NCBI GenBank assembly: GCA_021793235.1
Contig: JAJYTD010000011.1
Coordinates: forward strand, 1-64,000
DNA length: 64,000 nucleotides
Direction: 5' to 3'
Source of the DNA: Actinomycetes bacterium
Lineage (GTDB): Bacteria > Actinomycetota > Actinomycetes > Streptosporangiales > Streptosporangiaceae
The translations under genes were made by a program, and so were the position numbers. Below, one piece after another: positions 17,366-26,554 of this stretch. Below the pieces are notes generated by a model. That model had not been told where the DNA came from. It did no database searches and saw only the letters and a program-made list of their open reading frames with translations. Position 1 is the stretch's first letter. Every line of letters begins with the position of its first letter.

Positions 17366-18475
17366 TCAGGCTTCCAGGTCGACCACAGCGGCGACCGGAC
17401 CGCCGCCCGACGGCCCCTGGTGCACCGCCGCGACCGACACGAAGACCGCCGGGTCTCCCGTCACAGCAGCGGTGACCCCGCCCACCGTGGCCTTGATCTG
17501 GCGGTGCCAGTGCACATCGGAATCATCCAGCATGATGTTGCGGCGTCCGCGGACGCTGCCCGAAGGATCGGCCTCGCATTTCAGGAAGACGTTGACCAGC
17601 CGGTCCCCCAGGTCGCTGGGGTGCGGCCGCTCGGGCAGGTCCAGTCCCGCGGAGCGGATCGCCGCCCATATGCCGTCGGCGTCGAGCGCATCGGTCATCA
17701 CGCTGTGCCCCGCACGGAACCTGCCGCCCACGCCGCGCACGTTGCCGACCACCACGATCTGGGCCCGGTCCAGCTCCACACCGGAGGAGCACGAGGCCAC
17801 CGAGGAGTACAGCGACAGGTCGGCGTGGATCTGCTCTGCTGTCGGCTCCTCGATCTCGCCGAGAGCCGTGGCGATCCCCAGCGCGGTCGTCGAGTTGGAG
17901 ATGTCCATGGACTTCAGCGTGTCCTCGGTGACGACATCGTGGCCGCGCGCCTTGGCATCGTTGATGGTCTCCAGCACCAGCAACGGCGTCTTGGTCTGCA
18001 CGTAGTGGACATCGGCGGGGTCGGTGATCCCCGCGCTGCGCATGGCCTCGCGGACCCCTTCGGCCACCTTGCGGACCATGGCCGGCCGACCGATGTCCTC
18101 GGGGAGGAGCACCTCGCTCATGGCGACGCCGACGGTCACCCGCGGTTCGTCGCTGGGCTCGTAGCGGCCCTTTGGGGCGTAGGCGAAGACGGTGGCGTGC
18201 GGTGAGATGACACCGTCGGTGCCGCCCGACCACACGAGCGGCACCTGCTTCACCGCGTCCTCGCCGCGCGTGCCGCGGTCGGTCAGGACTTCGCGGAAAG
18301 CCCGGTCGGCGAGGATCCTGGTGTAGTCGTTGACCCCCCCGTTCCCCTCCGTCTTTCCGATCACGGCCAGGACATCGTCGGCGGCGAACACTCCGTCGTC
18401 GATGAGCCGGGCCAGCCCGGACGCGTCCGTGACACTCTCGATCGCCACCTTGTGCACTTCGATGGGCCTGGGCAC
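17366..18475 (-). CDS. Ring-opening amidohydrolase (barbiturase/cyanuric acid hydrolase family)
   Basis: This family hydrolyses the cyclic imide bond of barbiturate (giving ureidomalonate) or cyanuric acid (giving carboxybiuret). The 369-residue length fits its three-repeat fold, and the expected Lys/Ser pairs are visible: Lys41 ([14 protein letters not shown]) with Ser83 ([12 protein letters not shown]), Lys162 (VQTKTP) with Ser230 ([12 protein letters not shown]), and Lys299 ([10 protein letters not shown]) with Ser347 ([10 protein letters not shown]). [17 protein letters not shown] and [13 protein letters not shown] are also conserved. GTG 18475 follows GAGAGGTGG. It is the last gene of hyuA-hyuB-carbamate kinase-amidohydrolase. 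Pyrimidine-type genes nearby favour barbiturase over cyanurate hydrolase, but sequence alone does not settle it. Confidence 0.88.
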   Translation of the reverse strand: MPRPIEVHKVAIESVTDASGLARLIDDGVFAADDVLAVIGKTEGNGGVNDYTRILADRAFREVLTDRGTRGEDAVKQVPLVWSGGTDGVISPHATVFAYAPKGRYEPSDEPRVTVGVAMSEVLLPEDIGRPAMVRKVAEGVREAMRSAGITDPADVHYVQTKTPLLVLETINDAKARGHDVVTEDTLKSMDISNSTTALGIATALGEIEEPTAEQIHADLSLYSSVASCSSGVELDRAQIVVVGNVRGVGGRFRAGHSVMTDALDADGIWAAIRSAGLDLPERPHPSDLGDRLVNVFLKCEADPSGSVRGRRNIMLDDSDVHWHRQIKATVGGVTAAVTGDPAVFVSVAAVHQGPSGGGPVAAVVDLEA

Positions 18476-18552
18476 CTGTGGCCACCTCTCTTCCTGGTCG
18501 TATCTGTCCCTATCAGCTCATCCCGACACGTCGGTCGGGCCTGCATCGCCGG

Positions 18553-19587
18553 TCATGGCTCGACGACGGTTCCCTCCCTGCCGTCGAGGCCGGCCCCCAT
18601 GCGGTCCAGTCCGGTGATGACGGCGCGTTCGCCGCCGCTCTCTACGAACCGCAGGGCCGCTTCGACCTTCGGCCCCATGCTGCCGTCGGCGAAGTGTCCC
18701 TGGTCGGCATAGGCACGCAGCTCCGCGGCGCGGATCCGGCCGATGGGGCGGGCGTCATCGGTCCCGTACCCCACAATGGCCGCGGGGACGTCCGTGGCGA
18801 TGACAAGGCGCTTCGCGCCCACGGCGCGCGCGAGGAGCGCGGCCGTACGGTCCTTGTCCAACACGGCTTCGGCGCCGCGCACGGTTCCGCGGTCGTCGCA
18901 GACGACGGGGATCCCGCCGCCGCCCGCCGCCACCGGCACGGCTCCTGACTCGATCAGCGTCAGGAGCGCCGGGGCGTCGAGGATCTCACGCGGCTCCGGT
19001 GATGCGACGACCCGCCGCATGCCTCGCGGTCCGAGGTCGATCCAGTCCTGCCCGAGCGCGATGAACTCCTCGGCCTCAGCAGGGGGCAGGTAACGGCCGA
19101 CCGGTTTGCTGGGGTTGGCGAACGCGGGGTCATCGGCGTCGACCCGGGTACGGGTGACCAGCGCCGCGACCGCGCGCTCGTGACCGCGGCGGCGCAGGGC
19201 CGCCTCCAGGGCGCTGACCATGGTGAATCCGATGGTGGCCTGGGTCTGCGCGCCGCACCAGTCCAGCGGCACCGGAGGCACCACCCGCGCCGCCAGTTCG
19301 TTCTTCACCAGCAGGTTGCCCACCTGGGGGCCGTTGCCGTGGGTGAGCACGACCTCGGTTCCCGCGGCGATGAGGTCTGCGACATGTTCCATGGCGCTCT
19401 CGATGGCCGCGCGCTGGTCTTCGGGGCGGGCATGGCCGTCAGGGGCGGTCATGGCGTTGCCGCCCAGGGCGACAACAGTGCGCGGACCCCGCGCTTTCCG
19501 TTCGCCGGGTCGGTGACCGCCGCGCGCGGATTCCGGCGTTCCCGGTGCCGGGCGCGGCGTGCGCTCCTCCGGTCCGCTCGAGCTCAA
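18553..19587 (-). CDS. arcC: Carbamate kinase
   Basis: Carbamate kinase makes ATP from carbamoyl phosphate and ADP, releasing carbamate. Family motifs are complete: VVALGGNAM, EVVLTHGNGPQVGNLL, PVAAGGGGIPVV, LDKDRTAALLA, VIATDVPAA and the C-terminal DGSMGPKVEAALRF. No ATG or GTG precedes the VALGGN strand. The only usable in-frame start is TTG 19587, whose TTGA overlaps the hyuB stop, with GGAGG about 14 bases upstream inside hyuB. That implies translational coupling and a 36-residue N-terminal extension (344 residues in all; typical enzymes are about 310). The gene lies between hyuB and the ring-opening amidohydrolase, a catabolic setting rather than the arginine deiminase pathway. Confidence 0.92.
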   Translation of the reverse strand: MSSSGPEERTPRPAPGTPESARGGHRPGERKARGPRTVVALGGNAMTAPDGHARPEDQRAAIESAMEHVADLIAAGTEVVLTHGNGPQVGNLLVKNELAARVVPPVPLDWCGAQTQATIGFTMVSALEAALRRRGHERAVAALVTRTRVDADDPAFANPSKPVGRYLPPAEAEEFIALGQDWIDLGPRGMRRVVASPEPREILDAPALLTLIESGAVPVAAGGGGIPVVCDDRGTVRGAEAVLDKDRTAALLARAVGAKRLVIATDVPAAIVGYGTDDARPIGRIRAAELRAYADQGHFADGSMGPKVEAALRFVESGGERAVITGLDRMGAGLDGREGTVVEP

Positions 19588-21458
19588 AGGAGGTCCACCT
19601 CCGGGTGGGGGATGCCCCCCGAGAGGACCGCATATCCTTCGCCGCGGTCGAAGAAGGGGGCATCGGCCGGGCGCCGCTGCCGCATCTCCTCGCGCAGTCG
19701 GCGCACGGCTTCCGGGTCGGCCCATGGGGCGTCGTCGGGTCCCTCGATCAAAACGCCGTAGTCCTCCCGTGCGGCCTCCCGGGAGACCTTGCCGCATCGC
19801 ACGTCTGCGACGACGGAGTCGACCTCGCGATCGAGCGGGTCTCCCCAGCCGCCGCCGCCGGTGGTGCGGATACGGATGACCTCACCGGCCTTCACCGGTT
19901 CGCCGTCGACGAGGCCGCCCGGCTCGCGCTCGTTGGGCCCGCCCGGGTCGATGGTCACCTGGAACGGGCGGCCGGCGCGGCCGCCTTTGACCCCCCAGCA
20001 GGACAGGATGGTGCGGTCGGCGATGGACATGAACGAGGCGTCTTCCAGCATCCGGATGTGCTTCTCATAGCCCAGGCCGCCCCGGTACTGCCCCGCCCCG
20101 CCGGAGTCCACGGCCAGGCCGAGCCGTTCGACGATGAAGGGGAACCGCGACTCGGTGAACTCGGTGGGCAGGTTGCGCGAGTCGGGGACGACATGGATGG
20201 TGTCCTCACCGTCGGCGTAGTGGCGCCCGCCCGATCCGCCGCCCAGCACCTCGCGCATCAGGTAGGACGTGCCGTCCCCCCGTGTCCCGTAGACGCCGGT
20301 GTAGCGGATGGTCTCCTGGTCGGCCGGCATGCGCCCGTCGACGGCCTTGGCCAGAACCCCGGAGAGCACGCCGAGCAGGCGCAGGATGACGAAGGTGCGG
20401 GCGTTGGTCGGGGCCGGGAAGATCGGTGTGAGCAGCGTCCCCTTTTCGGGGAACCGCATCTCGATCAGGGGGACTATGCCTTCGTTGACGTCCAGTTCGG
20501 CCATGCGCTCGGGGGTGTCGGCGAGGTTGCGCAGGATCGGGGCGAGCCACTTCTTCAAGAAGTTGCCGTCGGCGTAGTCGCCACAGTGGTTGATGGGCCC
20601 CTTCGCCTGCGGCGACGTTCCGGCGAAGTCGATGATCAGCTTGTCGGGAACCTTGGTGAGGGTGATCCGCTGCCGGTGCAGCCGGGGCTCGTCCACGCCG
20701 TCGTGTTCGGCGTAGTCCTCCCAGGTGTAGGTGCCGTCGGGGATCTTGGCGAGGATCTCGCGGCGGTAGGTCTCGGTGGTGTTGGCGAGTATGGCGTCGA
20801 AGCACGCCTCGATGCTCTGCCTGCCGTAGCGGTCGAACAGCTCGGAAAGGCGCCGCGCCCCCATGAGGCAGGCCGAGCACTCCGCGTCCAGGTCTGCTGC
20901 CAGCGACTGGGGCATCCGCGAGTTGCGCACCATGATCCGCAGCGCCGCCCGATTGGGCACACCCTGGTCCCACAGCTTGATCGGCGGCACCATGAGGCCC
21001 TCTTCGAAGACCGAGGTCGCCCCGGAGGGCATCGATCCCGGGCAGGCGCCGCCGATGTCGTCGTGGTGTCCGAAGGCCTGAACGAACGCGACGACCTCGG
21101 GGCCGTCGCCGCTGTCGTGGAAGACGGGGACGGTGACGCACAGGTCGGGCAGGTGCCCGATGCCGCCCTCGGACTCGTAGACGTCGTTGTGGAAGAACAC
21201 GTCGCCGGGGCGCATGGTCTCCAGCGGGAAGTCCCGTGCCACGGGGTGCACGAGCGCGGAATAGGAGCGCCCGGTGAGCTTGCGCAGTCTGCGGTCGTGG
21301 ATGCCCGCACGGAAGTCGTGGGCGTCGCGGATCATGGGGGAGCGGGAGGTGCGCGCGATCGCCGTCTCGACCTCCTTCTCCACCGAGGCGAGTGTGCCTT
21401 CGACGATCTCGATCATGACGGGGTCGGCGCTGACGCTCGGAGGGGATACTGCGGTCAT
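19584..21458 (-). CDS. hyuB: Hydantoinase B / oxoprolinase-family subunit
   Basis: HyuB works with HyuA in ATP-dependent opening of cyclic amides such as N-methylhydantoin, 5-oxoproline and related lactams. The 624-residue protein has the whole HyuB domain: VEGTLASVEKEVETAIARTSRSPMIRDAHDF at the N-terminus, RPGDVFFHNDVYESEGGIGHLPD, a His-rich AFGHHDDIGG metal-site motif, and the GGGSGGRHYADGEDTIHV loop towards the C-terminus. It begins three bases after hyuA and ends overlapping the carbamate kinase start. The substrate is unknown; carboxylase relatives such as acetophenone carboxylase share the fold. Confidence 0.92.
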   Translation of the reverse strand: MTAVSPPSVSADPVMIEIVEGTLASVEKEVETAIARTSRSPMIRDAHDFRAGIHDRRLRKLTGRSYSALVHPVARDFPLETMRPGDVFFHNDVYESEGGIGHLPDLCVTVPVFHDSGDGPEVVAFVQAFGHHDDIGGACPGSMPSGATSVFEEGLMVPPIKLWDQGVPNRAALRIMVRNSRMPQSLAADLDAECSACLMGARRLSELFDRYGRQSIEACFDAILANTTETYRREILAKIPDGTYTWEDYAEHDGVDEPRLHRQRITLTKVPDKLIIDFAGTSPQAKGPINHCGDYADGNFLKKWLAPILRNLADTPERMAELDVNEGIVPLIEMRFPEKGTLLTPIFPAPTNARTFVILRLLGVLSGVLAKAVDGRMPADQETIRYTGVYGTRGDGTSYLMREVLGGGSGGRHYADGEDTIHVVPDSRNLPTEFTESRFPFIVERLGLAVDSGGAGQYRGGLGYEKHIRMLEDASFMSIADRTILSCWGVKGGRAGRPFQVTIDPGGPNEREPGGLVDGEPVKAGEVIRIRTTGGGGWGDPLDREVDSVVADVRCGKVSREAAREDYGVLIEGPDDAPWADPEAVRRLREEMRQRRPADAPFFDRGEGYAVLSGGIPHPEVDLL

Positions 21459-21461
21459 GGT

Positions 21462-23603
21462 TCAGACTCCCTGGGCGCTGGTCGCGGTGACGATGATGGT
21501 GCCGGTCGGGTCCACGTCGGCGGTGAAGCCCGGGTGCAGGGGTACGGTCGCCCCGAACTCCTCGATCACGGCGGGGCCGGCGATCCGGTCTCCCGGGGCC
21601 AGGCGGTCGCGCCGGTATATCGGGGTGGGCCGGTAGTCGGCGCCGTCGAAGCAGACGTCGCGCGTTCCGGTCAGGGCGCGTTCGACACCGCCGTCGGCTT
21701 CGGACAGTTTCCTCGGTTTGGGGCGGCGGATCGGGCCCACTCCGCTGACGCGCAGGTTGACCCATTCGACCTGCTGGTCGAGGTTGTCGCGGAAGTCGTA
21801 CCCGTACAGCTGGTTGTGGGCCCGGTGGAACTCCTCGGCGACCTGGTCGGCCAGGTCGGCGTCGAACGGGCCGTTCGGCACCGGGACCCGGACCTCGTAG
21901 GCCTGGCCGAAGTAGCGCAGGTCGGCCGTACGGTCGAAACGGACGCCGGCGTCGGCGAACCCCTCGGCTCGCAGCGCGGCGGCGGCCTCCTCGCTCAGCT
22001 CGCCGTAGACGCGTCCGACCATGTCCGGGTCCAGGTCGGCGTGGCGGGCCACGCAGGTGCGGACGTAATCGTTCTTGACGTCCACGCTCAGCAGGCCGTA
22101 GGCGGACACGTTGCCGGGGTCGGGCGGAACGATGACTCCGGCCAGCCCCAGGACGTCGATCAGCGGGCACAGCAGCAGCGATCCCGACCCGCCGAACGTC
22201 GCCATGTGGAAGTCGCGTACGTCCAGCCCCCGCTGAACGGTGATCTGGCGCAGCGCGTTGGCCTGGTTCCACGCCGAGATCTCCAGGATTCCCGCGGCGG
22301 CCTCCTCGGCACCGATCCCCAGCCGGTCGGCGAGGTCCGTGATGCCGGCGCGGGCGGCCTCGACGTCCAGCGGAACCTCCCCGCCGAGGAGGTGCGGGGG
22401 GATGCGGCCCAGCATGACGTGGGCGTCGGTGACGGTGGGCTTGGTGCCTCCGTTGCCGTAGCAGATGGGTCCGGGGTCCGCACCCGCCGAATCCGGGCCG
22501 ACTTTGAGGGTGCCTTCGGGAGAGATCCAGGCGATGGAGCCGCCGCCCGCGCCCACGGTCACGATGTCGATCATCGGGATCTTCGACGGGTAGCGCCCGA
22601 TCGTGCCCTCTGTCGTCAGCCCCGGTTCTCCGTTGAGGACGACGGAGACATCGGTGGAGGTGCCGCCGCCGTCGAGGGTGAGGATCCGGTCGAACCCGGC
22701 TTCGCCCGCGAGCAGCGCCGCGCCCAGCGCCCCCGCGGCCGGGCCGGAGAGCACCGTGGTGATGGGCTGGTGCACGACCTCCTCGGCGGAGAGCACCCCG
22801 CCGTTGGACTTCATGATCAGAAACGGCAGTCGGCGACCGTGGGCCTCCCCCGTGGCCTCCTCGGCCGTATCCGGTTCCTTCCCCAGCCGGGCGGCGTCCA
22901 GCCGCTCGCGGATGGTGCTGGTGTAGCTGGAGACCCCCGGTTTGACCGCGGCGTCGACGAGGGTGGTCATGGACCTCTCGTACTCCCGGTACTCGCGCAG
23001 GACATCGGAGCTGATGGAGACGGTCGCCTCCGGGTGCTCGGCGCGCAGGATCTCTTGCACGCGGCGCTCGTGCGATGGGTCGGCGTAGGAGTGCAGCAGG
23101 CACACCCCGATCGTGTTGACGCCCTGGTCGCGGAACCAACGGGCGATTTCCGCCGCCTGCTCCTCGTCCAGAGGGCGCACCTGGGCGCCGGTGTAGTCGA
23201 GCCGCCCCCGCACCGTGCGGACGAGGTCGGCCGGGACGATGCGGTCGGGTTTGACCCAGAAGTAGGAGTTGCCGTAGCCGTCCGGGACGGCCTGCCGGGC
23301 GATCTCCAGGATGAACTCGTATCCCTCGGTGGTGATGAAGCCGATCCTGCCGGTCTTGCCCTCAAGGAGCAGGTTGGTGGCGACCGTCGTGCCGTGGGAG
23401 ATCGACGCGACGGCGGCGTCCCCTTCCACGGCGGCCAATGCCTTGGCCACACCGTTCATGAACCCCGTGGAGGGGTCCTCGGGCGTGGACGGGGTCTTGG
23501 TGGTGTGCAGCAGCTCGCCGCTGTCCTCGTCGACGGCCACGACGTCGGTGAACGTCCCTCCGGTGTCGATACCGATCCGAACCCGGCGTGCGCCCGTCAT
23601 CAT
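21462..23603 (-). CDS. hyuA: Hydantoinase A / oxoprolinase-family ATPase subunit
   Basis: HyuA is the ATP-binding partner of HyuB. The 713-residue protein starts with the phosphate-binding loop RVRIGIDTGGTFTDVVAVDEDSG, has SISHGTTVATNLLLEGKTGRIGFITTEGYEFILEI, ITTVLSGPAAGALGAALLAG and TLDGGGTSTDVSVV of the actin-like core, and a C-terminal HyuA_C beta domain. ATG 23603 follows GGGGGAG. It is the first gene of the operon. A 27-bp inverted repeat lies 78 bases upstream and matches one upstream of the permease operon. In HyuAB enzymes ATP phosphorylates the amide carbonyl, so this pair may handle a lactam that the hydrolytic amidohydrolase cannot open. Confidence 0.93.
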   Translation of the reverse strand: MMTGARRVRIGIDTGGTFTDVVAVDEDSGELLHTTKTPSTPEDPSTGFMNGVAKALAAVEGDAAVASISHGTTVATNLLLEGKTGRIGFITTEGYEFILEIARQAVPDGYGNSYFWVKPDRIVPADLVRTVRGRLDYTGAQVRPLDEEQAAEIARWFRDQGVNTIGVCLLHSYADPSHERRVQEILRAEHPEATVSISSDVLREYREYERSMTTLVDAAVKPGVSSYTSTIRERLDAARLGKEPDTAEEATGEAHGRRLPFLIMKSNGGVLSAEEVVHQPITTVLSGPAAGALGAALLAGEAGFDRILTLDGGGTSTDVSVVLNGEPGLTTEGTIGRYPSKIPMIDIVTVGAGGGSIAWISPEGTLKVGPDSAGADPGPICYGNGGTKPTVTDAHVMLGRIPPHLLGGEVPLDVEAARAGITDLADRLGIGAEEAAAGILEISAWNQANALRQITVQRGLDVRDFHMATFGGSGSLLLCPLIDVLGLAGVIVPPDPGNVSAYGLLSVDVKNDYVRTCVARHADLDPDMVGRVYGELSEEAAAALRAEGFADAGVRFDRTADLRYFGQAYEVRVPVPNGPFDADLADQVAEEFHRAHNQLYGYDFRDNLDQQVEWVNLRVSGVGPIRRPKPRKLSEADGGVERALTGTRDVCFDGADYRPTPIYRRDRLAPGDRIAGPAVIEEFGATVPLHPGFTADVDPTGTIIVTATSAQGV

Positions 23604-23680
23604 GGCGGCTCCCCCTTTGTGCGGTACATGGCCACTTCGGATTCAACCGACTCACACGGGTCCAAGGAACCAGCAAGATC

Positions 23681-23707
23681 TGCCAATGGATCAGCCGATC
23701 ATTGGCA
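23681..23707. promoter_or_regulatory. Candidate operator of the hyuA operon
   Basis: TGCCAAT-N13-ATTGGCA, with an inner GATC/GATC pair and outer GCAAG (23673-23677)/CTTGC (23708-23712) arms. The same layout, TGCCAA-N15-TTGGCA preceded by ATC, occurs at 33648-33674. The PucR regulator encoded at 34834-36549 is the natural candidate. Confidence 0.6.
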
Positions 23708-23830
23708 CTTGCGCACTGTGCAGATGGGCGAGGACGGCCGACACCCGGCGTCCGGCGTCGTCGGGCGGCAGGCCGAGCTTGGCCAGGGCGACGCGGAGAG
23801 TGCCGGCTCTGCCCCGCCTCCGTGCTCAGA

Positions 23831-23880
23831 TCGCGGCAGTGGGGAGCGGCGAGCGCAGCAAGCAAGCCCGGCTTGCCGCC
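23831..23880 (+). repeat. Diverged repeat, copy 1 (downstream of secA2)
   Basis: About 50 bases starting TCGCGGCAGTGGGGAGC align with 26472-26520 at roughly three quarters identity, sharing TCGCGGCA-TGGGG, GCGAG, AGCAAGCC and GGCTT-CCGC. The two copies flank secA2 in the same orientation. Confidence 0.55.
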
Positions 23881-23939
23881 GGACGCACCGCTTGGCAAGC
23901 CGGACGGACACCGTGGTTCCGGGGGAGGCCCGTGGGTGT

Positions 23940-26234
23940 CTAGGCCGGCGCCCCCTTCAACTTGCCGACCACCGTTTCCAGCAGGGAGGAGAACGGGTGG
24001 TCGTGCACCATGTAGGTCCAGGTCATCGAAGGGCGTTTGACACCGATGACCGACACGTCGATCGTCTTGTCCGCGCCGGCCTCGGCTTCCTTGAAGGTCT
24101 CGGCGGCCCGTGCCCGCGCCTCGTCCAAGAATCCCTTGAACGCCGGGACGGCATCACGGTTGAACTCGTCCAGCGGGTCCCGGCGGCCGAGGAAGCGCAG
24201 ATGGATGCCTTCCCGAAGCTCGGCGAGGAACGCGTTGTGCTCGGTCCAGCCGCGGTCGAGGTGGTACAGCGTGATCAGCCGCGCCGCCCGCGCGACCTCC
24301 TCAGGACCGACGTCCTCGACCAGGTCGGCATGGTGCCCCGGGCAGTCCACCGCGAGCTGGCGGTCGCCGAGGTCCTCGGCGAGCACCGCCTCGCGGTGCT
24401 CCAGCACAACACTGCGCTGCACGTCGATCAGCTTGTTGTAGCGCCACGTGTTGCGGTGGATGTCCAGCAGTTGCCCCTCGGACACGCGCTGGGCGTGGTC
24501 GACCATCGAGAGCCAGCTGGGGTCGGTGATCTCACCGTCGCCCGCGGCTTCGTATCCGCGCGTCTCGGGAGCGTTGTTGGCGACGAGGTCGTCCTCGACC
24601 GAGACGAAGAACCGGGAGCTGCCGGGGTCGCCCTGGCGACCGGCCCGGCCGCGCAGCTGGTCGTCCAGGCGGCTGCTGGGGTAGCGGCCGAAACCCATGA
24701 CGTAGAGGCCTCCGGCCGCCACGACACGCTCCCGGTCGCTCATATCGCTGCCGCCGAGCCGGATGTCGGTTCCGCGCCCCGCCATCTGGGTGGACACCGT
24801 GATCGCACCGTACTTTCCGGCCTCGGCGATGATCGCGGCCTCTTCGGCGTCGTTCTTGGCGTTGAGCACGGCGCATTCCAGGCCCTCGTCGGCCAGCCGC
24901 TTGGCGAGGAGTTCGGACTCAGCGACGTCCTGGGTGCCGATGAGGATGGGGCGTCCGGCCTCGTGTGCCGACAGCACCTCCTCGACCAGGCCGTCCTCCT
25001 TCTCCTCCCGGGTGGCGTAGAGGCGGCCGACCTCGTCTGCGCGCACGCACGGCTTGTTGGGCGGGATGACCGCGACCTCAAGCTCGTAGAACTCGCGGAG
25101 CTGCTCGGCGACCGCCATGGCGGTGCCGGTCATCCCGCAACGGGTGGGGTAGCGCAGTACCAGCGACTGGACGGTGATCGAATCGAGTACCTCGCCGGTC
25201 TCGGAGACCTCGACCTTCTCCTTGGCCTCCACCGCCGCCTGCAGCCCATCGGGCCAGCGCTGGAGCAGCGCGATGCGGCCGCGGGACTCGTTGATCAGCC
25301 GGACTTCGCCGTCGCGCACGACATAGTGCACGTCGCGCTGGAGCAGCGCGTGGGCGTGCAGGGCGAGGTTGACGCGGGGCAGCACCGAGGTGTCGTCCTC
25401 GTCGTAGAGGTCGATACCGCCCAGCTCGCGTTCAACGGCATCGATACCGGCGTCGGTGAGCCCGACGTTGCGGCCCTCGGCATCGATCTCGTAGTGGAGG
25501 CCGGGCTTGAGCTGACGGACGAGTTCGGCCATCTCAACGTCGGCGGTGGAGCTCTCCGCGGCGCCGGCCAGCACCAGCGGCACCCGCGCCTCGTCGACCA
25601 GGACGGAGTCGGCCTCGTCGATCAGCGCGATGTTCGGTTCGGGGACGACCCGCTGCTCGATGTCGGTGACCATCCGGTCGCGCAGCACATCGAAGCCCAG
25701 TTCGCTGACCGAGGCGTAGGTGATGTCGGCGGAGTACGCCACCCGGCGCTCCTCCGGCGTGGACTCCTCACCGATCCAGGCGACGGCGACGCCGAGGAGG
25801 TCGTAGAGGGGGCGCATCCACTCGGCGTCGCGGCGCGCCAGGTAGTCGTTGACGCTGAGGACGTGCACGCGCTGCCCGCGCAGCGCGAACCCGGCGGCGG
25901 CCAGAGCACCGGCCAGAGTCTTGCCCTCACCGGTCGCCATCTCGGCGATGTGCCCGTCGAGCAGCGCCATCACGCCGAGCAGCTGCACGTCGAAGGGGCG
26001 CTCGCCGAGGGCGCGCCGCGCGGCCTCGCGGCCGACCGCGCCCAGCTCGATCAGGTCGTCGCGCTCGTAGGGGAGCTCGGCGTTGCCGAGCTCGGTGGCC
26101 TTCTCGGTGAGCTCCGCGTCGCTGAGTTCGCGCAGTTCGGGCTCACGGGCCTCGATCGATTCCAGAACCTTGGTATAGGGCCGCAGATCCACCGCACCGG
26201 GTTTGCCCAGCATCCGGCGGATGCTCTCAGCCAT
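23940..26234 (-). CDS. secA2: Accessory Sec translocase ATPase SecA2
   Basis: SecA-type preprotein translocase ATPase. The core is complete: HIAEMATGEGKTLAGALAAAGFALRG (Walker A), LIDEADSVLVDEARVPL (Walker B), TGTAMAVAEQLREFYELEV, TVSTQMAGRGTDIRLGG and RGRAGRQGDPGSSRFF. At 764 residues from ATG 26234 it is much shorter than housekeeping SecA1 (usually over 900) and lacks the C-terminal Cys/His zinc tail, so I call it SecA2. GTG 26246 is an alternative start; neither has a clear ribosome site. It sits between two operons of the predicted catabolic island without an obvious link to them, and shares no operon with secY2 or other accessory Sec genes. Confidence 0.9.
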   Translation of the reverse strand: MAESIRRMLGKPGAVDLRPYTKVLESIEAREPELRELSDAELTEKATELGNAELPYERDDLIELGAVGREAARRALGERPFDVQLLGVMALLDGHIAEMATGEGKTLAGALAAAGFALRGQRVHVLSVNDYLARRDAEWMRPLYDLLGVAVAWIGEESTPEERRVAYSADITYASVSELGFDVLRDRMVTDIEQRVVPEPNIALIDEADSVLVDEARVPLVLAGAAESSTADVEMAELVRQLKPGLHYEIDAEGRNVGLTDAGIDAVERELGGIDLYDEDDTSVLPRVNLALHAHALLQRDVHYVVRDGEVRLINESRGRIALLQRWPDGLQAAVEAKEKVEVSETGEVLDSITVQSLVLRYPTRCGMTGTAMAVAEQLREFYELEVAVIPPNKPCVRADEVGRLYATREEKEDGLVEEVLSAHEAGRPILIGTQDVAESELLAKRLADEGLECAVLNAKNDAEEAAIIAEAGKYGAITVSTQMAGRGTDIRLGGSDMSDRERVVAAGGLYVMGFGRYPSSRLDDQLRGRAGRQGDPGSSRFFVSVEDDLVANNAPETRGYEAAGDGEITDPSWLSMVDHAQRVSEGQLLDIHRNTWRYNKLIDVQRSVVLEHREAVLAEDLGDRQLAVDCPGHHADLVEDVGPEEVARAARLITLYHLDRGWTEHNAFLAELREGIHLRFLGRRDPLDEFNRDAVPAFKGFLDEARARAAETFKEAEAGADKTIDVSVIGVKRPSMTWTYMVHDHPFSSLLETVVGKLKGAPA

Positions 26235-26471
26235 TCGTCCGAACACCACGCAAGGGTAACGCCGACAGCAGGCCCGTGGGTTCCCGATCTTCATTCAACG
26301 GCGCTTCTCTGCCGGGCAGCGGTCGGGGCAAGGGCGGCCGAGGGCGCAGAACGCACCGCAACGGGTGCGTGCCCTTCTTTGTCCTTTGTCCGCTCTGCGG
26401 GAGCAGTGGCATCTCCTTGCCCCGGCGCCGCGCCATGGCGGTCCCCGCTCGCTTCCCCCCATACCTGGAGG

Positions 26472-26520
26472 TCGCGGCAATGGGGCGCAGCGAGTGAAAC
26501 GAGCAAGCCGGCTTACCGCT
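26472..26520 (+). repeat. Diverged repeat, copy 2 (upstream of secA2)
   Basis: Second copy of the element described at 23831-23880. A weaker resemblance (AGCGGCG...GCAAGCCCGGC) follows the DUF1116 gene around 40643. This suggests a dispersed intergenic repeat of this genome rather than an insertion sequence; no terminal repeats or transposase are present. Confidence 0.5.
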
Positions 26521-26554
26521 GAGCAGCACGGCCAAGCGCCGAGAGGCCCGGTGC

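Larger units (their letters stand above)
23604..23939. promoter_or_regulatory. Upstream region of the hyuA operon and tail of secA2
   Basis: Contains the inverted repeat at 23681-23707 and one copy of a diverged repeat at 23831-23880. No gene is supported here. The hyuA promoter should lie between about 23620 and 23700, so the inverted repeat probably overlaps or flanks it. Confidence 0.5.

Noticed and set aside
17366-18475. Assignment as cyanuric acid hydrolase of an s-triazine pathway
   Set aside because: No biuret or allophanate hydrolase or other triazine genes are in the window; the neighbours suit pyrimidine-type substrates. The family contains both activities, so the name is left general.
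20206-23139. A minus-strand open frame of 977 codons
   Set aside because: Same-strand out-of-frame shadow of hyuA and hyuB with Arg/Pro/Gly-rich composition.
19545-26522. A plus-strand open frame of 2325 codons
   Set aside because: It is antisense to carbamate kinase, hyuB, hyuA and secA2 along its length, with low-complexity Val/Gly/Asp/His composition and no domain. Long antisense frames are expected in high-GC genomes.
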